Shown here one piece after another: positions 19,473 through 31,888 of a stretch of 43,335 nucleotides of DNA. Positions within the stretch are counted from its first letter, which is position 1. The number at the start of each line of letters is the position of its first letter. The notes beneath the pieces are model-generated. The model ran no database searches. It saw nothing but the letters and a program-made list of their open reading frames with translations, and had not been told where the DNA came from. The stretch spans positions 1 through 43,335 of the forward strand of contig JAISMU010000089.1 in NCBI GenBank assembly GCA_031276635.1, written 5' to 3'. The DNA is from Deltaproteobacteria bacterium (lineage in GTDB: Bacteria; Desulfobacterota; Desulfarculia; Adiutricales; Adiutricaceae). Made by a program: the position numbers and the translations under genes.

Positions 19473-20303
19473 TTACTTGCGGTCGCGTTTCTTGACAATG
19501 TACTTGTTGGAGGGCTTGGACTTCTTTCTGGTCTTGAAGCCCTTAGTCGGCAAGCCCCAGGGCGAGACCGGATGCCGGCCTCCGGAGCTGCGGCCCTCGC
19601 CACCGCCCAGGGGGTGGTCCACCGGGTTCATGGCCACGCCCCGCACGTGGGGGCGACGGCCCAGAAAACGGGTCCGCCCGGCCTTGCCGAGGGAGACGCT
19701 GTTGTGGTCTGGGTTGGAGACCTGGCCGATGGTGGCCCGGCAGACAGCCAGGATCCGCCGCATCTCCCCTGAGGGGAGTTTCAGCAGGGCGTAGGAACCC
19801 TCCCGAGCCATGACCTGAGCGTAATTACCCGCCCCGCGCGCCAGCTGCCCGCCCTTGCCGGGTTTCATCTCCACGTTGTGCACCAGGGAGCCCAGGGGGA
19901 TGACCTTTAAAGTCAAGCAGTTGCCGGGCACGATGTCGGCCTGGTCGCTGGAGACGACCTTGTCCCCGGGCTTGAGATTCTGGGGAGCCAGGATATAGCG
20001 CTTTTCCCCGTCAACATAATGTAAAAGGGCGACCCGGGCGCCGCGGTTGGGATCGTACTCTATTGAGGCTACCTTGGCCGGGACCTCCAGCTTGTCGCGG
20101 CGGAAGTCGATCAGTCGGTACAGGCGCTTGTGGCCGCCGCCCCGGAAGCGGACCGTGATCCGACCAAGATTGTTGCGACCGCCGGTGGAGGGCCGGGACC
20201 GCAAAAGGGACTTTTCCGGTCGGTCCTTGGTGATCTCCTCAAACGTGGGGTAGGTCTGGGACCGACGCCCGGGCGAGGTGGGTTTGACGGCTTTGATGGG
20301 CAT
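19473..20303 (-). CDS. rplB: 50S ribosomal protein L2
   Basis: A 276-residue uL2: [15 protein letters not shown] at the N-terminus, [17 protein letters not shown], and the peptidyl-transferase-proximal segment [18 protein letters not shown] including the essential histidine. It is required for subunit association and peptide-bond formation. A 119-base gap separates it from rplW. Confidence 0.98.
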   Translation of the reverse strand: MPIKAVKPTSPGRRSQTYPTFEEITKDRPEKSLLRSRPSTGGRNNLGRITVRFRGGGHKRLYRLIDFRRDKLEVPAKVASIEYDPNRGARVALLHYVDGEKRYILAPQNLKPGDKVVSSDQADIVPGNCLTLKVIPLGSLVHNVEMKPGKGGQLARGAGNYAQVMAREGSYALLKLPSGEMRRILAVCRATIGQVSNPDHNSVSLGKAGRTRFLGRRPHVRGVAMNPVDHPLGGGEGRSSGGRHPVSPWGLPTKGFKTRKKSKPSNKYIVKKRDRK

Positions 20304-20355
20304 AGGCTTTATCCTGGCGAGGGGCCAGAATACTGGCGACTCGCGCTAAATTTTC

Positions 20356-20402
20356 AGCTAAAATTATTAGCTAAATATTACCGGGCCCTGGACCGGGCCC
20401 CG
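20356..20402 (-). other. Two stacked inverted repeats in the rplW-rplB gap
   Basis: AGCTAA-AATTA-TTAGCT (20356-20372) is a perfect AT-rich hairpin. Next to it is a GC hairpin built from two GGGCCC palindromes separated by six bases (near 20383-20400). No T-run follows in the direction of transcription, so this is not a standard terminator. It could be a processing site or a stabiliser between cistrons; function unknown. Confidence 0.4.
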
Positions 20403-20422
20403 AGGGGTCTGGGGCCGTCGGC

Positions 20423-20722
20423 TCAAGACTCCTCAAAAATCGGGATGTTCACCCCTTTGACGAGAGTGACAATGGCCTTCTTCCAGTCTGGCCGATAACC
20501 GCCCTTGCGCCGGCCCCGCCGCCGGAACTTGCCAGCGACATTGACGGTCTTGACGCTCAAGACCTTGTTGGGGAGCTTGAAGGCCAGTTCCACGGCCTGG
20601 CGGATTTCCACCTTGTTGGCCGAGGGATCGACCTCAAAGAAGTATTGGTTGTAAGGCTCGCGAGATTTCAGGCTCTTTTCCGTGACCATGGGTCGGAGCA
20701 GAATTTCGTAGGGATTTCTCAT
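20423..20722 (-). CDS. rplW: 50S ribosomal protein L23
   Basis: A 99-residue uL23: MRNPYEILLRPMVTEKSLK, YFEVDPSANKVEIRQAVE, and RRGRRKGGYRPDWKKAIVTL. It sits at the tunnel exit and is the main docking site of trigger factor. It overlaps the rplD stop by four bases. Confidence 0.98.
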   Translation of the reverse strand: MRNPYEILLRPMVTEKSLKSREPYNQYFFEVDPSANKVEIRQAVELAFKLPNKVLSVKTVNVAGKFRRRGRRKGGYRPDWKKAIVTLVKGVNIPIFEES

Positions 20723-21342
20723 TTCAGGAGCCTTTCCTCAATGACCGGGAGGCTTTCCCGGAGAATGACCAGCCGCGAGTGGCGCAGCAGATCATAGCAG
20801 TTGAGCCCATCGACCCGCAGAACCTTGAAATTCTTGAGATTGCGGGAGGACATCTCCAGGTTGCGGTCCGGCTCCGGGGTGACCACCAGGGCCTGGCCCA
20901 AGCCCAAGGACTTCATGGACTGACAGAAGTTTTTGGTCTTGATCTCCGGCAGGGAGAACTGGTCCAGGACCAGGAGCTCATTTTCCCGCAACTTGGCCGT
21001 CAGCGCGCTCTTCAACGCTAAACGCCGGATTTTGGCCGGTGGGCGATAGTAAAAGTCGCGTGGTTTAGGCCCGAAAATGGTGCCACCCTTGCGCCACAAG
21101 GGGGAACGGCGAGTCCCAGCCCGGGCCCGGCCGGTTTTTTTCTGGCTGTAGGGCTTGCGGTTGGAAAAAGCCACCTCGGCCCGGGTCTTGGTGCAAGCGG
21201 TGCCGGCCCGGCGGGAGCGCAGCTGGGCCACCACCACCTCATGGACCAGATGGGCTTTGGGCTCCACGTCCCAGATGGCCTCGGCCAACTCTACTTCCCC
21301 GACCTTCTGAAGCTCGAGGTTTACGACGTCAACTGTGGGCAT
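20719..21342 (-). CDS. rplD: 50S ribosomal protein L4
   Basis: A 207-residue uL4 with the long tunnel loop RKPYSQKKTGRARAGTRRSP and the motif GPKPRDFYYRPPAKIRRLAL. In enteric bacteria L4 also represses the S10 operon; whether it does so here cannot be seen. Located between rplC and rplW. Confidence 0.98.
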   Translation of the reverse strand: MPTVDVVNLELQKVGEVELAEAIWDVEPKAHLVHEVVVAQLRSRRAGTACTKTRAEVAFSNRKPYSQKKTGRARAGTRRSPLWRKGGTIFGPKPRDFYYRPPAKIRRLALKSALTAKLRENELLVLDQFSLPEIKTKNFCQSMKSLGLGQALVVTPEPDRNLEMSSRNLKNFKVLRVDGLNCYDLLRHSRLVILRESLPVIEERLLK

Positions 21343-21374
21343 TTTCTTTCCCCTGGAAGGTTTTAAGGCTTCCC

Positions 21375-21992
21375 TCAGCCTTTCTTGACCAGCAAAAGGC
21401 CGCCATTGGGGCCGGGCACCGCGCCCCGGACCAGGATGACCCCGTATTCCGGGCGGACGTCGATAATCGTCAGGTTCTTAACTGTGGTCCGGGCCGCCCC
21501 GTGGTGACCGGCCATTTTCTTGCCTGGGAAGACCCGGCTGGGGTCGGCGGCGCTCCCGATGGAGCCGCCGCTGCGCGGGGTTAGACAGCCGTGGGTGGCC
21601 CGCCCCCCCCCGAAACCGTGCCGTTTCATGACTCCGGCAAATCCCTTGCCCTTGCTGGTCCCGACCACCGAGACGCGCTCGCCGGGGGCGAAGATGTCCA
21701 GAGTCACGATCTGGCCTGGGGTCAGATTATCATTGGCTAAGGGAAACTCCCGGATGAGCTGGAAGCCCCGCTCGGGGAAGCCGGCCTTGGCCGTGTGCCC
21801 CAGGGCGGGTTTGTTCGGGTGGCGGCGGACCCCAAAACCGAGCTGGACGGCCGAGTAACCATCGATCTCCTGGGAGCGGACCTGGAGAACCGAGTTGGGT
21901 CCGGCCTCAATGACCGTCACCGGGATGGAGGAGCCATCGGCGGCGAAAAGACGCGTCATGCCCAGCTTTCTGCCTATCAAACCCTTGGTCAC
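21375..21992 (-). CDS. rplC: 50S ribosomal protein L3
   Basis: A 205-residue uL3: [40 protein letters not shown] and [20 protein letters not shown]. Its arm reaches the peptidyl-transferase centre. The start overlaps the rpsJ stop by four bases. Confidence 0.98.
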   Translation of the reverse strand: MTKGLIGRKLGMTRLFAADGSSIPVTVIEAGPNSVLQVRSQEIDGYSAVQLGFGVRRHPNKPALGHTAKAGFPERGFQLIREFPLANDNLTPGQIVTLDIFAPGERVSVVGTSKGKGFAGVMKRHGFGGGRATHGCLTPRSGGSIGSAADPSRVFPGKKMAGHHGAARTTVKNLTIIDVRPEYGVILVRGAVPGPNGGLLLVKKG

Positions 21993-22300
21993 AGCTTCAG
22001 CTCCACATCGACGCCCGCTGGCAGATCTAGCTTCATCAGAGCCTCAACCGTCTGGGGGGTCGGATCCAGGATGTCCAGTAGCCGCTTGTGGGTGCGGACC
22101 TCAAAGTGCTCGCGGGATTTTTTGTCCACGTGCGGCGACCTCAAGACGCAGGTCCGGCTCAGGCTAGTCGGCAGGGGCAAGGGGCCGGCCACTTTGGCCC
22201 CGGTGCGCTTGGCCGTGTCCACGATCTCCTGGGTCGAGCGATCCAGGAGCTTGTGGTCATAAGCCCTGAGGCGGATACGGATTTTCTGGGTATTTGTCAT
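21989..22300 (-). CDS. rpsJ: 30S ribosomal protein S10
   Basis: A 103-residue uS10: [39 protein letters not shown] and [19 protein letters not shown]. It is also the NusB/NusG partner in antitermination. First gene of the S10 cluster, directly after a hairpin with T-run downstream of tuf. AAGG lies seven bases before the ATG. Confidence 0.98.
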   Translation of the reverse strand: MTNTQKIRIRLRAYDHKLLDRSTQEIVDTAKRTGAKVAGPLPLPTSLSRTCVLRSPHVDKKSREHFEVRTHKRLLDILDPTPQTVEALMKLDLPAGVDVELKL

Positions 22301-22315
22301 ACTAAGCCTTTGGGC

Positions 22316-22361
22316 AAAAAAAGGCCGCTGAGGCCGACGCCTGAGGCGTCGACCGCGGCGG

Positions 22362-22362
<1 letters not shown>
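22316..22362 (-). terminator. Intrinsic terminator or attenuator between tuf and rpsJ
   Basis: Immediately after the tuf stop the reverse strand folds into an inner perfect stem CGACGCC-TCA-GGCGTCG, enclosed by GCCGC/GCGGC pairing, followed by seven T (A-run 22316-22322). This is a good rho-independent terminator shape, yet rpsJ starts only 15 bases beyond it with no clear promoter between. Partial read-through from tuf or antitermination is therefore likely. Confidence 0.75.
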
Positions 22363-23561
<1,199 letters not shown>

Positions 23562-23619
23562 GGTTTAGCCTCCAGGGAAAGAAAAAGTGAAAAATCAAAA
23601 AAAACCAATCGCGCGATCC

Positions 23620-25719
<2,100 letters not shown>

Positions 25720-25810
25720 AAATATTGTCCTTTGTTAAAGCGCAAAAAATCCCCCGAGCCTTGTTGTGGAGGATCAGCGCGAAATCCAATTATCAAAGAG
25801 CGCGGGTCTT

Positions 25811-26281
25811 TTACCAACGGTAATGGGCAAATGCCTTGTTGGCCTCGGCCATCCGATGAGTGTCCTCTCTTTTCTTAACCGAGGCGCCCCGACCCTGAGC
25901 GGCGTCCATGAGCTCGGCGGCGAGCTTGGCCATCATGCCCTTCTCGCCCCTTTTCTGGGCGAAGGCGATGAGCCAGCGGATGGACAGCGCCGCCCGCCGA
26001 TCTGGCCGAATTTCCACGGGCACTTGATAGGTGGAGCCCCCGACTCGGCGGCTTTTGACTTCCAGGGCTGGCCGCACCTGGTCCAAGGCTTTCTCAAAGA
26101 TCTTGATGGGATCGTCCTTGGTCCGCTCGCCGATGAGAGTGATGGCCCCGTAGAAAATCTTCTCCGCGCAACTTTTCTTGCCGCGACGGAGCAGGTTGTT
26201 GATGAACCGGGCCACCATCTTATTGCCGAATTTGGGATCGGGAGTTGTCTCCCGTTTGGAAACCTCTCTACGCCTGGGCAT
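25811..26281 (-). CDS. rpsG: 30S ribosomal protein S7
   Basis: A 156-residue uS7: [40 protein letters not shown], and [17 protein letters not shown]. It nucleates the 30S head and in E. coli regulates the str operon. The conserved C-terminal [15 protein letters not shown] is present. Confidence 0.98.
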   Translation of the reverse strand: MPRRREVSKRETTPDPKFGNKMVARFINNLLRRGKKSCAEKIFYGAITLIGERTKDDPIKIFEKALDQVRPALEVKSRRVGGSTYQVPVEIRPDRRAALSIRWLIAFAQKRGEKGMMAKLAAELMDAAQGRGASVKKREDTHRMAEANKAFAHYRW

Positions 26282-26355
26282 TTTCCACCTTAAAAATGTT
26301 TTCGTCAGCCACGCGAAATTGTCGCCTCGCCAAACTGGGCGGCCCCTGGGAAATA

Positions 26356-26727
26356 TTACTTAGGCCGCTTGGCCCCGTACTTGCTCCGACCCTGACGGCG
26401 CTTCTGAACTCCGATGGTGTCCAGAGTGCCGCGGATGATGTGATAGCGGACTCCAGGGAGATCCTTGACCCGGCCGCCCCGGATCATGACCACCGAGTGC
26501 TCCTGGAGGTTATGGCCCTCGCCGGGAATATAGGAGGTGACCTCCATGGAGTTGGTCAAGCGGACCCTGGCCACTCTCCGCAGAGCCGAGTTGGGCTTTT
26601 TCGGGGTGGCCGTGTAAACCCGGATACAGACTCCGCGCTTTTGGGGGCAACCCCTCAAAGCCGGGACCGTGTTTTTCTTCAACTGCGCCTTACGGCCTTT
26701 GCGGATAAGCTGGTTTATGGTCGGCAT
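26356..26727 (-). CDS. rpsL: 30S ribosomal protein S12
   Basis: A 123-residue uS12: [33 protein letters not shown] and [13 protein letters not shown]. The two lysines of TPKKPNS, which are changed in streptomycin-resistant mutants of other species, are wild type, as is the K-D-L-P loop. First gene of the str cluster, with a promoter about 240 bases upstream. rpoB and rpoC, often immediately upstream in related bacteria, are not here. Confidence 0.98.
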   Translation of the reverse strand: MPTINQLIRKGRKAQLKKNTVPALRGCPQKRGVCIRVYTATPKKPNSALRRVARVRLTNSMEVTSYIPGEGHNLQEHSVVMIRGGRVKDLPGVRYHIIRGTLDTIGVQKRRQGRSKYGAKRPK

Positions 26728-26967
26728 AGAACCCTTCGCTGGGAAAAGTCGCTCTTTTAGGCCAAAAAAAACCCTGGCCGGAAAAAAAGAGATAAAAAAA
26801 CACCTTCACCAGGCCTTAAGACCCTTTATGAGCCAAGATTTTTTATCTCAGCCCCGGGTGCGCCCAGGAAGGTTCGGTCTCTCAACCGAATCCGCGGCCA
26901 ATTAAGTAAAGCCTATCCAAAGGCTCATACTCGGATGCTTAAATAGGCCGCCTTTGCGGATTCAGAC

Positions 26968-26997
26968 TTTATAACAAAAGGTTGGGAAGGAAGTCAA
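26968..26997 (-). promoter_or_regulatory. Likely promoter of the rpsL-rpsG-fusA-tuf transcript
   Basis: Reverse-strand TTGACT (26997-26992), an 18-base spacer and TATAAA (26973-26968). It lies in the 309-bp gap between tilS and rpsL and leaves a leader of about 240 bases. The rest of that gap is AT-rich, with no gene seen. Confidence 0.65.
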
Positions 26998-27036
26998 GGT
27001 TTTTTTTGGGAATAAAAAAATTTTTTTTAAAATAAT

Positions 27037-28062
27037 TTACTCAGACCCAGATGACGTGGCCAGGCGGGAAGAGGGCCCAATATAAAGGTATAGACCCCGC
27101 CTTTCCACCCGCCGGCCTCCGGGTAGGTCCACCCCCTGGCCATTGGCTCGGTTCTCCCCAAGAAACTCCAGCAGCCTGGTCACCCCGGCCATGGGCACCG
27201 GCTCGCCCCCAGCGGGACCGGGAATCTGGGTTTGCCGGAGGAGAAAAAGAGCCAGGCGGCGCTTTTCGGCCAGGGCTAACTCTCCCAGTCTGGCCGCGAG
27301 CACCCGGATTCGGCCTCCCGGCTGAGGTTCGGCGAGGTTTAAGGCCAGTTGGGCCACCCGGTCCTCCCAGAACTCCTCCTCAGCCAGAGCCAGTTGAGCT
27401 GTCCGGCCCAAAGCCCCGACCAGAGCCGGGTTGTGATTTAAGAGCTCGGGCCAGATTTTGAGTCGCAGGTGATTGCGTCGAAAGCCGAGGTCGTCGTTGG
27501 AGGGATCCTGAATAAAGTCAAGTCCCCGGGCGTAGATGAGCCCGGCCAGCTCCTCGCGGGAAAAACCCAGTAGCGGTCGCAGAACCCGGCCTTGGCGCGG
27601 GCGGATTCCCGTCAAGGCGGAGGGCCCCCCCCCGCGGATGATTTTGAGGAGAATGGTCTCAGCCTGGTCATTGGCCTGATGGCCAGTCAGGATATAGTCG
27701 CCCCCCCATTCCGTGAGGGTCTGGCCCAGAAAGTCATAGCGGGCCACCCGGGCCGCTTCCTCCAAACCCCGGCCTCGCTTTTTGGCCAGCTCCCTGACCT
27801 GAGCCTGACCAATTTTAATCGGGGTCCCCAGGGCGGTGGCCCCAGCTTGAGCCTCCATGGCTTCCTGGCCGGATTGGGGACGCAGGTTATGGTCCAGGTG
27901 GGCGGCCAGAATCCGCTCCTGCCCTAGGCTGGCGGTGGCCAGAGCCAGCAGGGCGGTGGAGTCCAGGCCCCCGGAGAAGGCGACCAGAAATTTCAGACCA
28001 TCTGGGTTAACCAGGGCCTTTAAAGCGGCCAGAAAGCGCTCCTCAAGTATTTTGGGCTCCAT
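27037..28062 (-). CDS. tilS: tRNA(Ile)-lysidine synthase TilS
   Basis: This 341-residue N-type ATP pyrophosphatase has the PP-loop SGGLDST at 30-36, AHLDHNLRPQSGQEA, and the conserved YDFLGQTLTEWGGDYILTGHQANDQAET and RNHLRLKIWPEL segments. It adds lysine to C34 of tRNA-Ile(CAU) so that it reads AUA codons. The length matches the shorter TilS forms that have little C-terminal domain. Encoded upstream of rpsL on the same strand, with its own AT-rich upstream region. Confidence 0.93.
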   Translation of the reverse strand: MEPKILEERFLAALKALVNPDGLKFLVAFSGGLDSTALLALATASLGQERILAAHLDHNLRPQSGQEAMEAQAGATALGTPIKIGQAQVRELAKKRGRGLEEAARVARYDFLGQTLTEWGGDYILTGHQANDQAETILLKIIRGGGPSALTGIRPRQGRVLRPLLGFSREELAGLIYARGLDFIQDPSNDDLGFRRNHLRLKIWPELLNHNPALVGALGRTAQLALAEEEFWEDRVAQLALNLAEPQPGGRIRVLAARLGELALAEKRRLALFLLRQTQIPGPAGGEPVPMAGVTRLLEFLGENRANGQGVDLPGGRRVERRGLYLYIGPSSRLATSSGSE

Positions 28063-28140
28063 TTGGGCTCCAGTTGGTCGCCGGTTGGTAAGATGAGGTC
28101 TTTTGGGAATCCCCCAGGTTAAACAGGGCTGGGGCCAGCA

Positions 28141-28162
28141 GACAATATAATGACAATATAAT
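28141..28162. repeat. Tandem 11-bp repeat upstream of tilS
   Basis: GACAATATAAT occurs twice in direct succession, followed by ATAG. It lies in the AT-rich gap upstream of tilS and may overlap its promoter. Confidence 0.6.
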
Positions 28163-28256
28163 ATAGTTAGGAACGGAACCCAAAATTTTTGACAAAAAGT
28201 TTCTGGTTAATGATTAGCCCATCGCGGGCCGAGAAAAACTGGCCAAGGCGAGCTGG

Positions 28257-28701
28257 TTAGTCTGGGGTTTGCTCTGACTCCTCTTGAGGTTTTGGGATGA
28301 CCAGATCAAGCCCAACAAACTCCAGTTTCCAGTTCAGGGTTGCCTCAAAATCAATTGTCACATCTTGCGCCCCTCCAATGATCAAGGCGATTTTTCAGTT
28401 TTTCAGATTCAGTTATATTCTCCATGGAAATTGAGATAATATTATCTATAATCTGGTCAAAAGCCAACTGAATCATTTTAGTCAGATTTTGATTTTTCTG
28501 GTGATGTTTTATTTCTATAATGAAATCATCAACCTCAGGAGCCTTAGAGTGAAGGTCGAGCCGACCGCCAGCCACTGATAACTCAGACTCAAAGTATTGA
28601 TTGGTCATGACCGTTATGAAAAGCGCGTGGTCGAAAGCCTCTTGGGTCAGTTGGATTTCATCGGGAAGGCTTGAAAGAAAATTAAAAAAGGCATTTAACA
28701 T
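28257..28701 (-). pseudogene. Frameshifted PD-(D/E)XK-type nuclease-fold protein remnant
   Basis: The first reading frame starts at 28701 and runs 116 codons. It contains FESELSVAGGRLDLHSKAPE then DDFIIEIKHHQ and a downstream helix with QLAFDQII. This G-R-x-D-L ... I-x-E-x-K pattern is the PD-(D/E)XK core seen at the C-terminus of the 'AAA-ATPase-like/DUF1703' proteins. Near TESEKLK the frame breaks, and a good continuation follows in another frame (LIIGGAQDVTIDFEATLNW to QEESEQTPD, stop at 28257-28259). The N-terminal ATPase-like part is absent. Family assignment by motif only; the frameshift is seen directly. Confidence 0.6.
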
Positions 28702-28939
28702 TCTTATTTATTATTGATTATAATATTATTTTAAAAATAAATAACATAATTATAAAAAAATATCAAAATCTTAAAAAATAAGTACCTAAAAATTTCAGCC
28801 AGCCAAATTTTAAATTGCCGCAGGGGCGATGAGAATGGTGGAATTGCTGGGACAGCCTGAACTTGTGTTAAAATAAAAAAATAGTCCCTATTTGTAAAAA
28901 AACCAGGCCTGAGGCTGGTTGGTGGCTAGGAGGCTTGTC
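28702..28939. other. AT-rich gap upstream of the Smr gene
   Basis: A low-GC stretch with poly-A/T tracts and no coding potential. An imperfect hairpin (CCAGGCC-TGA-GGCTGG) lies just before the ribosome-binding site of the next gene. A TAAAAT near 28870 could be a -10 element but has no good -35. Confidence 0.4.
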
Positions 28940-29659
28940 ATGGCCAGGAGCGAAAAAGACCAGCTTAACAATCCCTTTCTGGCCTTGGCTGACTTAAAAA
29001 GCAAGCTCCTCGCCCAAGCCCGGGCCAAGGCTGAACGCGAGCGCCAGGGGCAGCGAGAGGCTCTGAAGGCTAAAAAGGCCGAGCCGAAAACCCCAACCGA
29101 GGTGTCCCTGGAGCCGGTCGATGATACCAGGCTGTTTTTTCAGGAGATGGCCGATGTCAAACCCTTAAAAAAACCGGCCAAAAGGCTGACCCCCGAGCCG
29201 CCCGACCCCAAGTTCTTCAAGCTACCCGAGCTCCCCGACGAGGACGCCCAGGTTCTGGAGAGCCTGACTGACCTAATCTCTGGTCGAGCGGAGTTTGACC
29301 TGACTTATTCAGATGAGTACGTGGAAGGTTCCCGTAAGGGCCTGCCGGATCAGATCGTCAATAAGTTGCGTCAGGGACAGGTGCCATTTCAGGATTATCT
29401 GGATCTCCATGGCCTGACGTTGAGCCAGGCTGAGGCGGCCATTGTGGATTTTGTCCTACGCTCGGTGTCCCTGAGAAGACGCTGTTTATTACTGGTTCAT
29501 GGCCGAGGTCGTCGCTCGACCAATGGGGTGCCGGTTTTAAAGCACAATCTGGAACACCTCTTGTTGAGATGGCCAATAAAAAAACACATCCAGGCCTTTA
29601 CCTCAGCCCGCCCCATCGATGGGGGAACGGGGGCTTGTTACATTCTCTTGCGACATTAA
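28940..29659 (+). CDS. Smr-domain protein
   Basis: A 239-residue protein from the ATG at 28940, preceded by AGGAGG. The N-terminal half is charged and probably helical (LAQARAKAERERQGQREALK), followed by a proline-rich linker. The C-terminal third is an Smr domain: LDLHGLTLSQAEAAI, LLVHGRGRRSTNGVPVLK and the closing GGTGACYILLR. Smr domains have nicking or RNA-cleaving activity in several proteins, including the ribosome-collision nuclease SmrB of E. coli; stand-alone versions like this are common in proteobacteria. Twenty bases before a CorA-type gene on the same strand. Confidence 0.9.
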   Translation: MARSEKDQLNNPFLALADLKSKLLAQARAKAERERQGQREALKAKKAEPKTPTEVSLEPVDDTRLFFQEMADVKPLKKPAKRLTPEPPDPKFFKLPELPDEDAQVLESLTDLISGRAEFDLTYSDEYVEGSRKGLPDQIVNKLRQGQVPFQDYLDLHGLTLSQAEAAIVDFVLRSVSLRRRCLLLVHGRGRRSTNGVPVLKHNLEHLLLRWPIKKHIQAFTSARPIDGGTGACYILLRH

Positions 29660-29679
29660 GTTTTTAGCGAGGACGAGTT

Positions 29680-30606
29680 ATGATCACGGGCTATCGGTTT
29701 CACGAGACTTCCTGGGAAGAGGTTACCGCCGGGGAGGAGCCTGATTGGTTGGATCTGGAAAAACCTGAGCCAGACGAGTTAGCTGAGTTGGCCAGCCGGC
29801 TGGATTTGCCGCCCCATTTTCTGACTGACCCTCTCGATCCTCGGGAAAGGCCCCGTTTGGACGATGAGACGGGCTGCTTTTTGATCATAGTCCGAGCCCC
29901 CTTGATCCGGGAAGACCTCCAAAGCTGTTTTGAGACCGTGCCATTGGGCTTTATCCAGACCCAGGGGCGGATTTTGACCATCTGCCGGGAGCCTGGCCTA
30001 GTTAAGCAGTTTTTGAGCCGCCAGACGCGCAAACCCAGGCGGATTAGCGGCGACAGCTTAATCTTTAAGGCGTTTATTGAGATCTCCACGGATTTTATTC
30101 ACCAATTGGAGGTCCTGGAGGATTTGGCCGAGGAGGCCGAGAGACATTTAAGCAAATCTCAACACAATGACCAGATCATGACTTTGTTGACCATTGAGAA
30201 AGCCTTGATTAACTACTCAGTGGCCTTGCACTCCAACCGGGCCATCCTGGAAAAGCTCATGTCCCGGGTGGCCTTTCCTTTGAAAGAGGAGCAGGTTGAC
30301 TGGCTTGAGCGGGCTTTAACCGAGAATCAGCAGGCCATTTTCACAGTTGAGATTTTTGGTCAGATTGTCGGTAGCATGGGCGACGCCTTTGGAGTCATCA
30401 TTTCCAATAACCTCAATAAAGTCATGAAGTTCTTAACCGGGGTGACCATCATCCTCATGGTCCCCACGCTTATAGTCGGGGCCTATGGCATGAACGTGAG
30501 TCTGCCTATAGCCGAGCGCTGGTGGGCTTTCTACGCCCTGTCCGCGCTTTGCCTGGCTTTGTCAGTGGCGATATGGGTCTTTTTCTACCGGAAAAAATGG
30601 ATCTAG
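29680..30606 (+). CDS. corA: CorA-family divalent cation transporter
   Basis: A 308-residue protein: a long cytoplasmic N-terminal domain, then two C-terminal membrane helices (about 248-268 and 280-300). The GMN signature is at about 270-272 (AYGMNVSLP), the selectivity filter of CorA Mg/Co/Ni channels. The N-terminus includes DPLDPRERPRLDDE and the long helix HQLEVLEDLAEEAERHLSKS, as expected. It acts as a homopentamer in the inner membrane. Probably co-transcribed with the Smr gene. Confidence 0.9.
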   Translation: MITGYRFHETSWEEVTAGEEPDWLDLEKPEPDELAELASRLDLPPHFLTDPLDPRERPRLDDETGCFLIIVRAPLIREDLQSCFETVPLGFIQTQGRILTICREPGLVKQFLSRQTRKPRRISGDSLIFKAFIEISTDFIHQLEVLEDLAEEAERHLSKSQHNDQIMTLLTIEKALINYSVALHSNRAILEKLMSRVAFPLKEEQVDWLERALTENQQAIFTVEIFGQIVGSMGDAFGVIISNNLNKVMKFLTGVTIILMVPTLIVGAYGMNVSLPIAERWWAFYALSALCLALSVAIWVFFYRKKWI

Positions 30607-30771
30607 CCCGATGAGGGGTAAATTCGCTCCCTCTTAAAAGAGCGGACACCACGCCTGAGCCTGGCCGGCGGCTTTAGCCCATTCATTTTAGCGGTATATC
30701 CTCAACCTGAGTCATCCAAGTATTTTTTTCTTCTTATTATGACATTTTAAAAGTAAATAAAATTAATTTAA

Positions 30772-31400
30772 CTATTCATCAACAAAATTTAATGAGCTTC
30801 TCCGAACACAATTATCAGTGAGTTCCCGGAACAAACGCTTAACCCTGCTCAACCATGAAGATGATGTCGGGGTAAAGTAAAAATGAAACCTGGGAAGGTT
30901 ATTCAACCACTCTTTAAAAAGCGCGTTTTTATTCTTTGCGTAGTTGTCCTTAACTAAGTGTTTTTCCTTATCTTTCGGCAATTCATCTTCTAGTTGATCC
31001 AGAAAATGAACAGAATCTTGACTTATGGATCTTTCCACCCAAATGCCTTGAACAATTCCAAAGTTAACCTCTAGAGCGGCGAAAAGAAATGTACTTCCTT
31101 TTTGTTTATAGTCGAGCTCATAACTCGCTGGGTGGCCTGACGAGGAAATTGGAGAGAGCTGTGGCCTCTCAAGAGGCTGAATCTGATTTTTTCATCCAAG
31201 CAAACGACTAGGGAGTTCTGCGGCGGTTCGGTTTAAAGGCCAGTTACATTTCGGACCTTTTCAACATAATTTGGATCGTTCTCAGTTTGAATGTCTTAAG
31301 AAGGTGGGGCTTTAAATTAGCTGCCTTCCATATGGACTGAACAGTTGAATGGCTCCAGCCAACTTCTTGACTCATTAGCCTTAAATTCCATTGCGTCATA
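30772..31400 (-). pseudogene. IS630-type transposase pseudogene, copy 1
   Basis: Reading the reverse strand in shifting frames gives consecutive IS630-family transposase blocks: QEVGWSHSTVQSIWKAANLKPH, then DPNYVEKVRNVTGL followed by a stop, PPQNSLVVCLDEK (first catalytic Asp), a frame change, then LERPQLSPISSSGHPASYEL, STFLFAALEVNFGIVQGI, LVKDNYAKNK (second Asp) and FTPTSSSWLSRVKRLF. At least two frameshifts and one internal stop are visible, and the catalytic Glu position (WLNxVER in active members) is Lys (SRVKR). Clearly inactive. The C-terminal 88 codons remain open. Confidence 0.85.
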
Positions 31401-31440
31401 ACTCAATTACCCGGTCACGTAGTAGTGGTTTTACTCGCGA

Positions 31441-31595
31441 CGTCGTTAAAATAATCGGCCCTTACTTTCGGAGGATAACCGGGCTGGGGAGCGTCATTGA
31501 GGGTGTAAACAATCATGAGCTTATTCTGAAAGTTGAGAGGGCCGAATCCATCGAATAAGGTCTTAGCCGGTTGACTGGAGACGGGCAATTAAGCC
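31441..31595. other. Gap between IS630 relic and IscB element
   Basis: I see no gene or recognised repeat in this stretch. Its right end (about 31580-31595) borders the conserved left end of the IscB-type element. If that RNA were made, this flank would form its guide portion. Confidence 0.3.
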
Positions 31596-31885
31596 GTAAC
31601 CGTTCACCTACGATAAAGGGATGAGGTTTGAAATAGCCTCAATGATTACCAGGGTCAGGCTTTGGACTTAACGGTTCAGAGACTACGTTGAATAAAAAGC
31701 CTAAAGACCAACGTCAGAACGCTTCTTCAGTTCTGACCTCTTGAAGACTCATTTGTGGACAAGCCTGAACAGGGGGGAAACGGAGTGGGTCACGGGCCGA
31801 TACTCAACATTCCCGAGAAGACGTTCATTTAACGAATAATCTGACCGCTATAGGCTTTTATCGGCGTTTCATTCGCAAGTATTCG
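31596..31885 (+). ncRNA. HEARO / omega-RNA-like sequence upstream of iscB, copy 1
   Basis: Non-coding sequence directly upstream of the RRXRR-family gene, in the position of HEARO (omega) RNAs. A hairpin TGAGG-loop-CCTCA (31622-31626/31637-31641) becomes TGGGG/CCCCA in copy 2, a compensatory change. A second perfect stem is GTCAGAAC/GTTCTGAC (31713-31720/31730-31737). The block 31775-31863 is identical over 89 bases to copy 2. Assignment rests on family knowledge of IscB loci plus these structures. Confidence 0.65.
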
Positions 31886-31888
31886 TTG